From NCBI RefSeq assembly GCF_910594005.1, contig NC_057819.1, positions 126,143,669 through 126,207,668 of the forward strand: 64,000 nucleotides of DNA, given 5' to 3'. The position numbers and the translations under genes were made by a program. The notes beneath the pieces are model-generated. The model had not been told where the DNA came from. It did not search any database and saw only the letters and a program-made list of their open reading frames with translations. The DNA is from Cervus elaphus. Lineage: Eukaryota; Chordata; Mammalia; Artiodactyla; Cervidae. Positions 54,216-63,778 of the stretch are shown in pieces; position 1 is the stretch's first letter; each line of letters starts with the position of its first letter.

Positions 54216-54325
54216 AGGACTTCCCTGGCGGGCCAGTGGTTAGGACTCCTCCCTTTCGCTGCCAAGGACTCAGATTGGACCCTGACTGGGGGGAATTAAG
54301 AACTAAAATCCTGCCAGCATGGCCC
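54216..54325 (+). mobile_element. CHR-type tRNA-derived SINE, short
   Basis: The element starts GGACTTCCCTGGCGGGCCAG, includes GGTTAGGACTCCTCCC and ends in an A-containing purine tail. The tRNA B-box is eroded (CAGATTGGACCC). Confidence 0.8.
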
Positions 54326-54429
54326 CCCAAAAATGAGAGAGAGAGGACAGAGGAGCAAAAGTGGGGCACTCGTGCGTCAGGGAGCAGTAAAGAGACCGAC
54401 GGAATAATAGCACCTGGGGAGGTGGATAG

Positions 54430-55325
54430 ATCACGCCTTTCAGCAGGCTTCTGTCCACACCGATGATCAAATTAGCTGAATTCAGAGCTTCAGAGGCGGG
54501 CACGGTTGCAAAGAGCAAGTTCGGTTTCCTTTGGGAGCTGCCGAACTTTCAATTAACCTTTTTAATCCCCGAAAAGCAGCACAGACCCCCATCCACACAC
54601 TTTTGTGTGCTCTGCAGGCGACTGAGGGGTGAGGGCGGAAAAATACCAGCCTCCATTTGGAGCGTTAAAGAGAAAACTATTAAAGCAGCATTTTTTTTTC
54701 TTTTTTTAAGAGAGAGTACAAAGAAGAATTATGAGAAACCCCCGAAATTACAAGTGTGGGTTACAGTAATTGCTAAATTACAGAGCTCCAACTTCATTAG
54801 ACACACACCCCCTCAGCTTGCACGGTTCTCCAGGGCTGTCTCGAGCTGACAAGCGCCAAAAAGCTCAGTGGGAAGTCTGGCAGGGAGTTGAGTGGGGCTC
54901 ACAGGGGCCTCGGTCCTGGGCGAGGCTGGACTGCAGAGATGGGCCAGAACTAGTCAGTTTCTGTTCTCTAATCCTGAACTCCCGCGGGGGGACAATACAG
55001 CCTGCACAGGGGGCTGAAGGCAGAACTGGGATGTTAGCAGGGTTTTTTTTTTTAATTCTGCGGAAGCAGCAATGGTCTGTGGCCAATTGATTTGGAAGCC
55101 CTGAGAATCTGCCTTCAAAGACCCTGGATTCAGGATGGTCTCCAGCATCATTTTCACCATTCCCAGCTGTGACATCTAAAGTTTCAAGGATAAATTCTCT
55201 CCTCCTCTGAGGATTACCACCTGTCTCTGCACAAACGTGGTCTCCTTTGAACAGCATCCCCTTCCATGTTCATATCCCTGGCACCCCAGACACCCCAGCT
55301 ACATACATGCGTGTTCCGCTTACAC
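54430..55325. other. Unassigned DNA with a candidate conserved noncoding island
   Basis: At about 54.43-54.80 kb the sequence is repeat-free, with AATTAGCTGAATTC, CAATTAACCTTTTTAATCC and TACAGTAATTGCTAAATTAC, typical of developmental noncoding elements. The remainder to 55325 has no recognisable feature. Confidence 0.4.
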
Positions 55326-55590
55326 CTTTCTCTTTTTTAATGAATGAATGAATTGGGGACTGGGCTGGGTCTTCGTTGCGAGGCACAGGCTTTCCCTAGT
55401 AGTGGTGCCTGGGCTTCTCACTGTGGGGGCTCCTTCTGTTGCAGAGCCCGGGCTCCAGAGCACAGGCTCAGCGGTTGTGGGCAGGCTGAGCTGCAGCACA
55501 GCATTATGGGATCTTCCCTGACTGGGGATCGAACCCGTGTCCCCTGCACTGGCAGACCACTTCTTAACCACTGAACCACCAGGGAAGCCC
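55326..55590 (-). mobile_element. Long CHR/SINE2-type SINE
   Basis: On the minus strand the element begins GGGCTTCCCTGGTGGTTCAG, has GGTTCGATCCCCAGTCAGGG and the long class of body (GCAACCGCTGAGCC.., CTCTGGAGCCCGGGCTCTG), and ends in an A-rich tail (ATTCATTCATTCATTAAAAA). Confidence 0.85.
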
Positions 55591-56040
55591 GCCTACATCT
55601 TTCACATAGACACATCTTATGCTTTTCACGTTGCCTCCAAGCACTTAAGGCCAAGACCTGAGTCCCACCTTCAAAATTTCTGAAATGAGCCAGGAGATGA
55701 ATCTACGGCTTCGTCAGAGCCCAGAGACGGCTCAGATGCATATTAAACTGATAGCCCCTCACAGTCATGGCCTGAGGGAGAAAGGGGCAAATTCTTTTCC
55801 AGGGGAAATGTATCTGTTTTACATATGAAGGGGTTTTTTTTTTTTTTTTTTACACACAAAATTTGGAGAAAATAAAAAATGACATGCAAGGAAGCAGGTC
55901 ACATGCAGAAGGGTGGAGGAGAGGTTCAGGTCACAGCTTCCCCTGAGTGGCTGCCCTGTGGAACCTGGCCCCACCCACTGGGTCGCGGCCTGCTTCTCAA
56001 GACCTGTACCTGCAGGTCAGCCTCCTCTAAACCATCCTAG

Positions 56041-56200
56041 CAGGGACTCCCCTGGCGGTCCACTGGGTAAGAATCCACCTTCCATGCAGGGGATGCAGGT
56101 TCGATTCCTGGTTGGGGAACTACGATCCCAAGTGCTGTGGGGAACGAAGCCCGTGCGCCCAAACTGAGACCTGAGGCAGTCAAAAGGACAAACCACCCTA
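56041..56200 (+). mobile_element. CHR-type tRNA-derived SINE
   Basis: The head reads GGGACTCCCCTGGCGGTCCA, with GGTTCGATTCCTGGTTGGGG and a short degraded 3' part. Confidence 0.85.
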
Positions 56201-56244
56201 GGCCCTACGGACATGGCCTTATTGACCAATTCAGTTAATTTCTG

Positions 56245-56388
56245 GACTTCCCTTCTGGTCCAATGGCTAAGACTCCACGCTCCCAACGCAGAGGGCTCGG
56301 GGTCGATCCCTGGTCAGGGAACTAGATTCCACGTGCTGCAACTAAGACCCAGTGCAGCCAAATAAATAACATACTTGAAAAAAATGAA
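56245..56388 (+). mobile_element. CHR-type tRNA-derived SINE
   Basis: The head reads GGACTTCCCTTCTGGTCCAA, followed by GGTCGATCCCTGGTCAGGG and AACTAAGACCCAGTGCAGCC, and the element ends in an A-rich tail. It is a second copy only about 45 bp from its left neighbour, in the same orientation. Confidence 0.88.
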
Positions 56389-56484
56389 TCAATGAACTCA
56401 TATGATATTTCTATGGGTCCAACAGGTTTCTGCCCTCATGAGGCTTCTGTTCTAGTGTAAGTGTCTTAGAGGGCCTCTGGTGAG

Positions 56485-56800
56485 TATGGTCAGCCAATGT
56501 CCCCAAAATTCACATCTGCTGGAATCTCAGAATGTGACCTTATTTGGAAACAGAGTTATTGCAGATATAATTCATTAAGTCAAGAGCAGGTCCCACTGGA
56601 TTAGGGGGCCCTAAATCTAGTGACAGGTGTTCTTATGAAACGAGGAGAGACACACAGGAGAGACTGCAGCAGCCACAAGCCACATGACGCCGGGAGCCAC
56701 TGGAAACCGGAAGAAGGGAGGAAGGATCCTCCCCCTGAGGCTTCAGGGTGGGTGGGCCAGCAGACCCCAGATCTCCTCACCTCTCTTACCAGAGCTCTCA
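56485..56800 (+). repeat. MaLR/MLT1-type LTR
   Basis: The segment carries the diagnostic MLT1 string AGAATGTGACCTTATTTGGA, then GTTATTGCAGATATAATT, GGTGTTCTTATGAAA and a degraded 3' half. Confidence 0.85.
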
Positions 56801-56878
56801 GCTGCCCCAGAAATTACACCCAAAACTTGCCAGACAAGACACAGGCCACCCAGTTAAAGTTGAACTTCACATACATAA

Positions 56879-57089
56879 GGGCTTCCCTGGTGGTTCACAT
56901 GGTAAAGATTCTGCCTGCAATGCAGGAGAACTGGGTTCGATCCCTGGGTCGGGAAGATCCCCTGGAGAAGGGAACGGCAACCCACTCCAGTGTTCCTGCC
57001 TGGAGAATTCCATGGACAGAGGAGCCTGGTTGGCTACCATCCATGGGGTCGAAAAGAGTTGGACTTGATTGACTAACAATTTCACTTCT
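56879..57089 (+). mobile_element. Bov-tA SINE with exact TSD
   Basis: Full-length Bov-tA: tRNA-like head GGCTTCCCTGGTGGTTCACA, Bov-A body, and an end at GACTAACAATTTCACTTCT. It is bounded by an exact 11-bp TSD cacatacataa at 56868-56878 and 57090-57100. Confidence 0.93.
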
Positions 57090-57100
57090 CACATACATAA

Positions 57101-57544
57101 TGAATAATACTGTAGTGAAAAAAAGTTCCATGCAATATTTGGGACATACTTACATTAAACAAAAAAATCATTTGTAACTTATCTGAAATTCAGATTTAAC
57201 TGACCAACCTATGATTCTGTTTCCAGACTCTGGCAGCCCTAGGAATGCAGTTGGGAAGGACTCGTTCCCCCACCCAACCCTGGTCACCCCTCTGCTCCCT
57301 CAATCTCTCTGTGCCTTGCAGGGACCCCATGGCTTTGCCAGCCTGTTCTCAGCAGCCTCTTCCATGGCCCCCACAGGCTTGGGCTTCTTCTTACTCTGGG
57401 ATAGGCCCGGTTCCGCTCTCACCACATCCTGCTGAGGTGCAGGGGCCCCCTGCCTGCCCCCCATCACTCCAAGGCACACAGCTGGAGCCACATCCGCTGC
57501 TGTGAGACAGGCCAGGCCCAGAAGGGCTGAAACACAGACATTGC
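57101..57544. other. Unassigned intergenic DNA
   Basis: This is moderately GC-rich sequence with no recognisable repeat, exon or motif. Short open frames occur but look random. Confidence 0.4.
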
Positions 57545-57583
57545 TTTAACACTTACTTTTAAGATTGCTTTAAAATGTACACG

Positions 57584-57790
57584 GGCTTTCCTGGTGGCTC
57601 AGGGGTAAAGAATCCACCTGCAATGCAGGACACACATGCAGGAGACACGTGTTCAATGCCCAGGTCCAAAAGATCCCCCGGGAAAGGAAATGGCAACCCA
57701 CTCCAGTATTCTTGCCTGGACAGAGGAACCTGGTGGGCTACATGGGGTGGCAAAAGAGTCGGATGTGACTGAGCAACTGAACAACAACAA
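57584..57790 (+). mobile_element. Bov-tA SINE
   Basis: A tRNA-Glu-like head (GGCTTTCCTGGTGGCTCAGG) is fused to the Bov-A monomer (CCACTCCAGTATTCTTGCC). The element ends CTGAGCAACTGAACAACAAC. Small internal deletions are visible in the Bov-A part. Confidence 0.9.
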
Positions 57791-57833
57791 ATACATAATG
57801 AAGTTTACCATTTTAGCTATTTTTAAATGTACA

Positions 57834-57952
57834 GGACTTTCCTGGTGGTCCAGTAGTTAAAATTCCGCACTTCCAATGTAGGGGGAGTGGGTTCGAACCC
57901 TAGTCGGGGAACTAAATAAGATCCCACAAGCTACGTGGCATGGCTAAAAAAA
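57834..57952 (+). mobile_element. CHR-type tRNA-derived SINE
   Basis: The element starts GGACTTTCCTGGTGGTCCAG, has a tRNA B-box-like GTTCGAACCC, then AGATCCCACAAGC, and ends in an A-rich tail. Confidence 0.85.
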
Positions 57953-58132
57953 TATATACAGCTCAGGGGCATTAAGTACATCATACACGTTGTTGTGCAA
58001 CCATTACCACCATCTTCCTCCCGAACTATTTCTCTCCCCAGACTGAAGTTCTGTTCGCATGAAACATCCTTCCCCTTGCCCGCTCCCCCAGCCCCAGGCA
58101 CCCACCACTCTAGCCAAGGATGTTCTAAGGGT

Positions 58133-58511
58133 GGTTCTCTTTTAGTTGCTCAGTCCTATCTGACTCTTTGCAACCCCATGGACTGCAGCAGGCCAGCCTT
58201 CCCTGTCCTTCACCATCTCCCAGAGCTTGTTCAAACTCATGTCTATTGAGTCAGTGATGCCATCCAACCATCTCATCCTCTGTCGTCCCCTCCTCTTCCC
58301 TTCAGTCTTTCCCAGCATCAGGGTCTTTTCCAATGAGTTGGCTCTTCGCATCAGGTGGCCAAAGTATTGGAGCTCCAGCTTCACCATCAGTCCCTCCAAC
58401 AAATAATCAGGATTGATTTCCTTTAGGATGAACTGGTTGGATCTCGTTGCAGTCCAAGGGACTCTCAAGAGTCTTCTCCAGCATCACAATTTGAAAGCAT
58501 CAATTCTTTGG
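58133..58511 (-). mobile_element. BovB LINE 3' fragment
   Basis: This is the reverse complement of the BovB (RTE clade) 3' end. The minus strand translates to the familiar tail of the BovB open reading frame (LEGLMVKLELQYFGHLM, then GITDSIDMSLNKL). It is 5'-truncated and non-functional. The 8-bp TSD ctaagggt is present at 58125-58132 and 58512-58519, so both ends are defined. Confidence 0.9.
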
Positions 58512-58519
58512 CTAAGGGT

Positions 58520-61065
58520 AAGAAGTTTTATAGGCAGTGGCCAGCACCAGGCTGAGAAAGATGTCATGTGGTATGTATCCCCAACCCCCTCACCGTGGGG
58601 CCCCTGAGGGGATGCAGGAGATGGGCAGAATCCTGATTCTAGCGGTACCCACCCTGGCTGGGCCAGTGAAGATGCCCCTGGGGCTTGCTTCCTGAGAGTC
58701 ATGGCCCCAGACTCAGCTCCACCTGGGCCGTGTCCTCAGTCCCCTTCCCACGGGGTCACTCCACATGGCTGTTTCCTTTAAGGGACTTAATATTGCTTCA
58801 TGGAACGGGCTCTGATGCCGTCACGAATCAGGGAGATGGAGAGGCCATGGCTGTTCTCCACATGTTGGGACTGCCTGATGCTGGTGCACCCGGTACCCAA
58901 GGGCGGGAGGGGGAGCAGAGAAGAGGGGAAAGAAGGAATGGGGGGAAGGGAGGAGCAGAACGCAGTGCTGTGGGCGGCGGGCAGCATCTCCCTGGCAGGG
59001 CCGACTCTCCCAGTAATTAAGTTTTTGAATCTGCTGGACGGTTCAAACCCCACTCTCTGGGCAGCTTTAATCATTTCCACTCCCTTTTCATTCTCATTAT
59101 TCACAGCCGTCCTCTCTGAACTGAAAGGAAGATGCTTTCTCTGCCGGGGGTCTCGGCGTTCCCGCAGCTGTAGCTTCCCCAAGGTTCAGCGGAACCCCGT
59201 TTACCTGGGAAGTGGCAGCCTCACAGGTGGGCAGGGATGCCCGCAGGACCCTGGAGGGCTGGCCGGGGCCCTGAGCACGGAGGGTGGCCTGCAGCAGGCG
59301 TGTCCCTCGGGGCCAGTCCTGGGAACCCCGAGGCAGAGGCCCTGGAGGCGGCCGGGGCTCACACAGACCCGTGAGGGGACGGAACCCACCTCCAGGGGCG
59401 CGGGGAGGAGAGCTGGTGCACGGGGTGCTTACCGGTCCGCATCGCAGCCTGGCCTGCCCCCTGCCCCATCTCTGCCTGCCTTCTAGCCTCTCTGGCCTCC
59501 TGGTTCCTCCAGCTCCAAGCTCCCTCCTGGCTCAGAGCTTCGCACAAAGGAGGCACTTCCCGACACCGCCCCGGAATGTGTTGGGTCCCCATTATGTGAC
59601 CCTGCAGCAGGCAAGTTCTCTGTCCAGCACTTACCCCCGTGGACAGCACATCACCGCTCGGCTCTCAGGGCCTCCCCCACTGGCATTTTCCACCTGGTGT
59701 ATGTTGTATGTGCTACTTTTACAGTCGGAAGGTGGTGTTTACAAACAGGAGAGGCACACCCATAAGCCGACCCAAAAGGAGAGCTCGGAGTCGGTTGATT
59801 TCCAGCTGGCTTCCTCCCAGGTGGAGCCCACCTGCCTTGGGTCCTCAACGGATGCACAAGGCAGGGCAGGTCTGGGCAAGCCCACAGGCTGCCAGTTGAT
59901 TCTATTTTCTGGCTTGTCCACACCCTGCAGCCCAGAGCAGGGGAGGGGCTGACCCAGGACACCTGGTCCTCCCAGTCCTATTGGGACACCTCCCCACCCC
60001 CAGCAGGAGGCTGTGGCCCATCCTTGGGGCCTCCTGCTCACCCTCTGGGATGACTTGGCAACAGCCCAGCCTGAGTCTTAAAGGTCTTCGAGAAGCTCTT
60101 GGGGCTGGCAAGTCTGAAGCCAGGGTTCTGAGAGGCAGGAGAAGGTGATGTGGGGGTCTATGTGGGGATCAACTCGTCCAGGCTTCCCAGGATTCCCTGG
60201 GTTTAGCATTGACATCCCGAGTCCCTGGAAACCCGTCATGCCCAGGCAAGCTGGGACATTCAGTCACATGGATCTACAGCAGGGGATTTGCTCGGTTGGG
60301 CAGGCCCCATCACCAGGCCGTTCCTCCTTGGATGGGAAGGGCAGATGAGCTAGGTGGAGAGGATGGCCTGGGCCCCTCTTGGTCCCAGAGTGAGGATGGC
60401 TGTCGTTGGAAGGGACAGCAGCCCAAGGGTCAGGGAGCAGGCTGGACACGGTCAGTGGGCCCCTGGGGGGACGAGCAGGATTTCTGAGCTGAGAGCAGGG
60501 CTTGGAGAGGGTGTCGGCCCCAGAGGGTCAGGGCCAGAGAGAGACACTGATAGACAGGCGTGGCTGGCAGGGGTGGCAGCAGGGACAGTTTTAGTCTGGA
60601 GGAGGGAGGGGCGTTTCAGGTTCAGGGTTCAGGTTCAGGGTTTCAGGTTCAGGTTACAGGGATTGAGGGGCCGGGCGGAGCCAGGACGGCCTTGAGATGC
60701 CAGTCACCAGGGCTGCAGCCCTGCTGGTGGGCAACCCCCACGCCCCCACCTGGACCCACAGCACACACGGGTGTCGATGACACACCTCGGATCCTGAAAT
60801 AGATGGACTATGTCCACACGGAGCCATCTACTTCATCCGTGTGGTCACGGTTCATCCGTTCATTTGGAGACGAAAGTCCGCTTGCCTTCTCCCGAACGAG
60901 CCAACCTGCCCAACCGAAGGGGAAGGGAGGCCCCAAGGGGCAGAGATGGTCCTGAGGCCACCCCACCCGGCCTGTTGGTGGCAGAGGCTCAAGCCCAAGT
61001 CACCCAAGTCCCAGCTCAGGGCTTTTCTGCTCCCCCCGAGGCTGGATGGGGGCAGGAATGGGGTT
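58520..61065. other. GC-rich intergenic DNA downstream of SEPTIN9, no gene recognised
   Basis: I see no interspersed repeat here apart from the TTCAGG array. The left part (about 58.76-59.13 kb) contains TAATTAAGTTTTTGAAT-like and CTTTAATCATTTCC-like AT-rich blocks in otherwise GC-rich DNA, a candidate conserved noncoding island. Open frames of up to 228 codons occur but have no recognisable domain. Confidence 0.4.
60614..60661 (+). repeat. Degenerate TTCAGG(G) telomere-like minisatellite
   Basis: Seven consecutive units of 6-8 bp read TTTCAGG, TTCAGGG, TTCAGG, TTCAGGG, TTTCAGG, TTCAGG and TTACAGGG. The unit resembles the vertebrate telomere hexamer TTAGGG with an extra C, and its variant TCAGGG. 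Confidence 0.8.
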
Positions 61066-61420
61066 GTCATGGGTTGAACAGTGATCCCCTCCGACCTCCC
61101 AAGTCAATGTCCGCTCGGAACGTGGCCTCAGGTGGACATGTGGTCTTTGCAGTGTTAAGGTAAGAACCGAGATGAGGTCACCCTGGATGAGGGTGGGCCT
61201 GAGAGCCAATGAGAAACACCAGGAGAGGACCGAAGCAGAGACTGGAACTACCAGCCACCCAAGCTGGAAGAGGCGGGAAGGCTCCTCCCCAGGCCTTCAG
61301 AGGGAGCCTCGCCCTGCCGACACATGATCTTGGATGTCTGACCCCCAGACTGCAAGAAAATCCATTTCTGTTGCTTAAAGCTGTCCACTTCGGCGTGGCT
61401 TGTGATGGCTGCCTCAGGCC
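61066..61420 (+). repeat. MaLR/MLT1-type LTR
   Basis: The segment shows the MLT1/MST landmark order: GGTTGAAC near the start, a GTGG/ATTTGG-like block, GGTGGGCCTGA, CTTGATCT-like (ATGATCTTGGA), GACTGCAAGAAAAT and TTGCTTAAAGC near the end. It lies about 500 bp beyond the SEPTIN9 poly(A) signal. Confidence 0.7.
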
Positions 61421-61952
61421 ACCCCACCAGGAGGGAGAAAGGGGCTGGTAAGGCCTGAACACAGCTAAGAAATACCCAGATCCCCCGTCTAGGTGCCCCA
61501 CTCGGGATGCAGAAAACCCTCTCAGGGCAGCCTCTTTTATTCCAGTCTTTTGGTGACTGAGTTCTCTTGGAATAAATTGGTATGAAATGATTGTCAAACA
61601 CTGACCAGCTCATAGGATTCACTGCAACAGACTTCGATTTTAAAAAGAAAAACATTATTTCCAGGATACAGTCATAGACGCAGTGCACAGCACCGCCCAG
61701 TGGAATGCCTTCAAAGCCTCCTTTTAATGAATAAATTAAGACTCTCTGTTCGCTTTTCAATCATCCCCTTAAATCAGTGCTTCTAAGTCCCTGAAACCTT
61801 TCTTCCTCCCGAAAGGAGATGAAACAATTCCCCAGTGATCACTTCCACGCTATCTTCACACTCATCAAAGGAGCGCGGCGCTTTCGGGGTCAGAAAAGAG
61901 AAAAAAAAAAAAAATCCCCACTCTAGAGTCTTCCGGGTTTGCATTTGGAACA

Positions 61953-61958
61953 TTTATT
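61953..61958 (-). terminator. SEPTIN9: Polyadenylation signal AATAAA of SEPTIN9
   Basis: The plus strand reads TTTATT, which is AATAAA on the minus strand. A likely cleavage site follows 10-20 nt downstream (near 61938). About 50 nt further on, at 61900-61914, the minus strand has a long T-run that could serve as the U-rich downstream element. Minus-strand ATTAAA near 61722 is a weaker alternative. Confidence 0.7.
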
Positions 61959-62292
61959 TCAGGAAATACATTTTCAACACTTTGTTATTTATACAAAAAG
62001 AGACGAATTTCTCAGGAGGCACATAGCGAAAGGCCACTGTGGAACAGATCCCAGTGAAACTAACAAGTTTTCAAAATCTGGCTACAGAGAAGGAAGCGAA
62101 GGCATCCCAAGACGGGGCGGCTGGACCCGGACCGCAGAGGCTGCCCCACGGCCGGGACCCCGACGCTGGCGACGGACGCATCCTTCAACATCTGGGTTTT
62201 GGCAAAAATGGCAAGTCGGCAAGTAAACTGTTTCCGCCAAGGGGTCCTTCCTCTCTTAGATGGGGAGGGAGTAAACACGTGAAGCAATGACC

Positions 62293-62329
62293 TACACACA
62301 CACATGTGCACGCGCGCACACACACACAT
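62293..62329. repeat. (CA)n/CGCGCG alternating purine-pyrimidine tract in SEPTIN9 3' UTR
   Basis: Thirty-seven consecutive bases alternate strictly between pyrimidine and purine, with CA repeats flanking a central CGCGCGC. In the transcript (minus strand) this becomes a UG-rich stretch of the kind bound by TDP-43 or CELF proteins. In DNA it is a strong Z-DNA candidate. Confidence 0.85.
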
Positions 62330-62940
62330 CAGTCGGTCTGCACCCACCCCTCCCACCTCGTCATGGGCTGCAAGAAGCCAGCCTGGGGCCTGCAGACGGT
62401 CACGGATCATCGTCCCGTGTCTGAGCTCCCCAGCCCGGGGCCGTGAGGACGTGGAGCCCAACTGTGGGCTGTGGACACCTGACCCCTGATCAATCCCTCT
62501 CTGGGGGCCTTCACGATGGGCTCTGGGGGTGGGGGAGGTGCAGGGCCCCAGGCACATCAGGGCGACACACAGTCAGGCTTGCCTGGCCTCCCACCTCCCT
62601 GGTCGTGGTGTCAGTCAGGCCTCGGTCAGGAGGGCTGTGTGTCTGGGGCGGCCGACTGGGCATTCACTTAACCCAGAGCGTCTCGGGCCGAATGGATGTC
62701 TAAACAGACAGACAGACACGCTTCCCTGGTCACACGGGGTGGGGGCAGGGCCGGCACCACTCAGAGCACCCCCAGCCGTGGTTCACACCGCCCCCCACCC
62801 CCCCACTTCCTTCTGGTACCTGCCAGCACTTCACTTCCTCCTCATCTCCTCTACCAGATTCACTCGCTTGGACCTTACCAAAAATCAGGGTGGAATAGGC
62901 TGCATCTTTTGCTTCCTTTGAATCCTCAATCAAATTCCAG

Positions 62941-62992
62941 TGGGGGGGGGGGGCGGGGAGGTGGCGAGGGGTGGGGTGGGGAAGGGGGTGGG
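62941..62992 (+). repeat. G-run / G-quadruplex-prone tract in SEPTIN9 3' UTR
   Basis: The plus strand carries an uninterrupted run of about 12 G followed by many GGGG runs separated by one to five bases. The mRNA strand is C-rich. Four or more G-runs make intramolecular quadruplex formation plausible on the plus strand. Confidence 0.8.
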
Positions 62993-63642
62993 ACACAATG
63001 GGAGATAAAGATACATCTCCGTCTCTCCACCTTGTCCCAGTTCCCCGCCCAAGGGGACAGCTGGGGAGAGCTGGTGGCTCACGTGGACGGCTGAGATAAA
63101 GGCACTTTCTGCTCCAGGACAGGCTCGCGGGTGGGTTGGAGGGCGGGCAGCAGCCAATGGGCAACTTGGGTCTCGTGGAATGAACTGCTCTCCCCTAGGG
63201 GTGGGCTCGGGGGCTCCCCCCGCGGCGTGCAGGGAGGCGGGGGCAGGAAGGGGCCCCAAGTCCACCGGCAGGGTCCAATCCTCCCGTGGGCACCACCCCG
63301 CCATGCTCCAGGGGGGCTCTAAGAGCTGGGGGCCACTCCTGGCCCCGGGGAGCTGGGCCTGGAGTGGAGGCAGGGTCGGGATCTGAGTCAGTGGTCCTCC
63401 CACCCCTTCTGGACCTCAGGGACGGCCAGAGAGCCGCCCCCCGCCCTCCCCAGCCCTGGTCCCCATAGTCAGTGGGCTAATGACAAACATTCTCAGAGGG
63501 CACTCATCATCTTGTTACTTGGCAGGTGTAAAGGGGCGGAGATGGAGGACACACGGAGAAAATTATATAAAATAAAAATGGGGCGGGTGGCGGGGGCGGG
63601 AGATGGTAAAGACTCGGGGTAGGGTCCCGGGGCGGGCGGCGT

Positions 63643-63778
63643 CTACATCTCCTGGGCTTCAGGAGCCTTCTCCTCGACGCCGTTGGCCACGGCGCTGCTT
63701 CCCTCGTGCAGACGCTTCACGCGGTAGGCCTCGAAGTGGATGGTGCTGGTGATGTCTTTGATGTTCTGCATGTGTGTC
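63643..63778 (-). CDS. SEPTIN9: Septin-9, terminal coding exon (partial gene)
   Basis: Read on the minus strand, this exon encodes the last 44 residues of septin-9 plus a TAG stop at 63643-63645. It starts with THMQNIKDIT, continues through IHFEAYRVKRL and ends EKAPEAQEM. This matches my memory of the mammalian SEPT9 C-terminus, with a few substitutions (for example LHEG where I recall LNEG in human). Septin-9 is a filament-forming GTPase that caps septin hetero-octamers and acts in cytokinesis, actin bundling and microtubule association. Unlike most septins it lacks a long C-terminal coiled coil, and the short acidic tail here agrees with that. The exon is bounded by a minus-strand AG acceptor at 63779-63780 and begins in phase with one leftover base of a split Arg codon. 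All upstream exons, including the GTPase domain, lie beyond the right edge. The reading frame is intact, so this looks like the active gene rather than a processed copy. Confidence 0.94.

Larger units (their letters stand above)
57545..58124 (-). mobile_element. L1 3' fragment split by two SINEs
   Basis: Short blocks at 57545-57582, 57791-57833 and 57953-58124 read as the antisense of L1 3' sequence, including GTTGTTGTGCAACCATTACCACCATC. A Bov-tA and a CHR-type SINE interrupt it, so the L1 is the oldest layer. Confidence 0.65.
61938..63642 (-). other. SEPTIN9: SEPTIN9 3' untranslated region
   Basis: This is the sequence between the septin-9 stop codon and the first convincing minus-strand poly(A) signal. 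The length of about 1.7 kb fits my recollection of a long mammalian SEPT9 3' UTR. It is GC-rich and has no clear interspersed repeat, unlike the repeat-filled DNA to its left. It contains a (CA)n/CG tract and a long G-run (C-run in the mRNA), both listed separately. The left boundary is inferred from the poly(A) signal. Confidence 0.75.

Noticed and set aside
58800..59486. 228-codon plus-strand frame near SEPTIN9
   Set aside because: Low-complexity Gly/Arg/Pro content, no recognisable domain, and overlapping open frames on both strands. Composition explains it.
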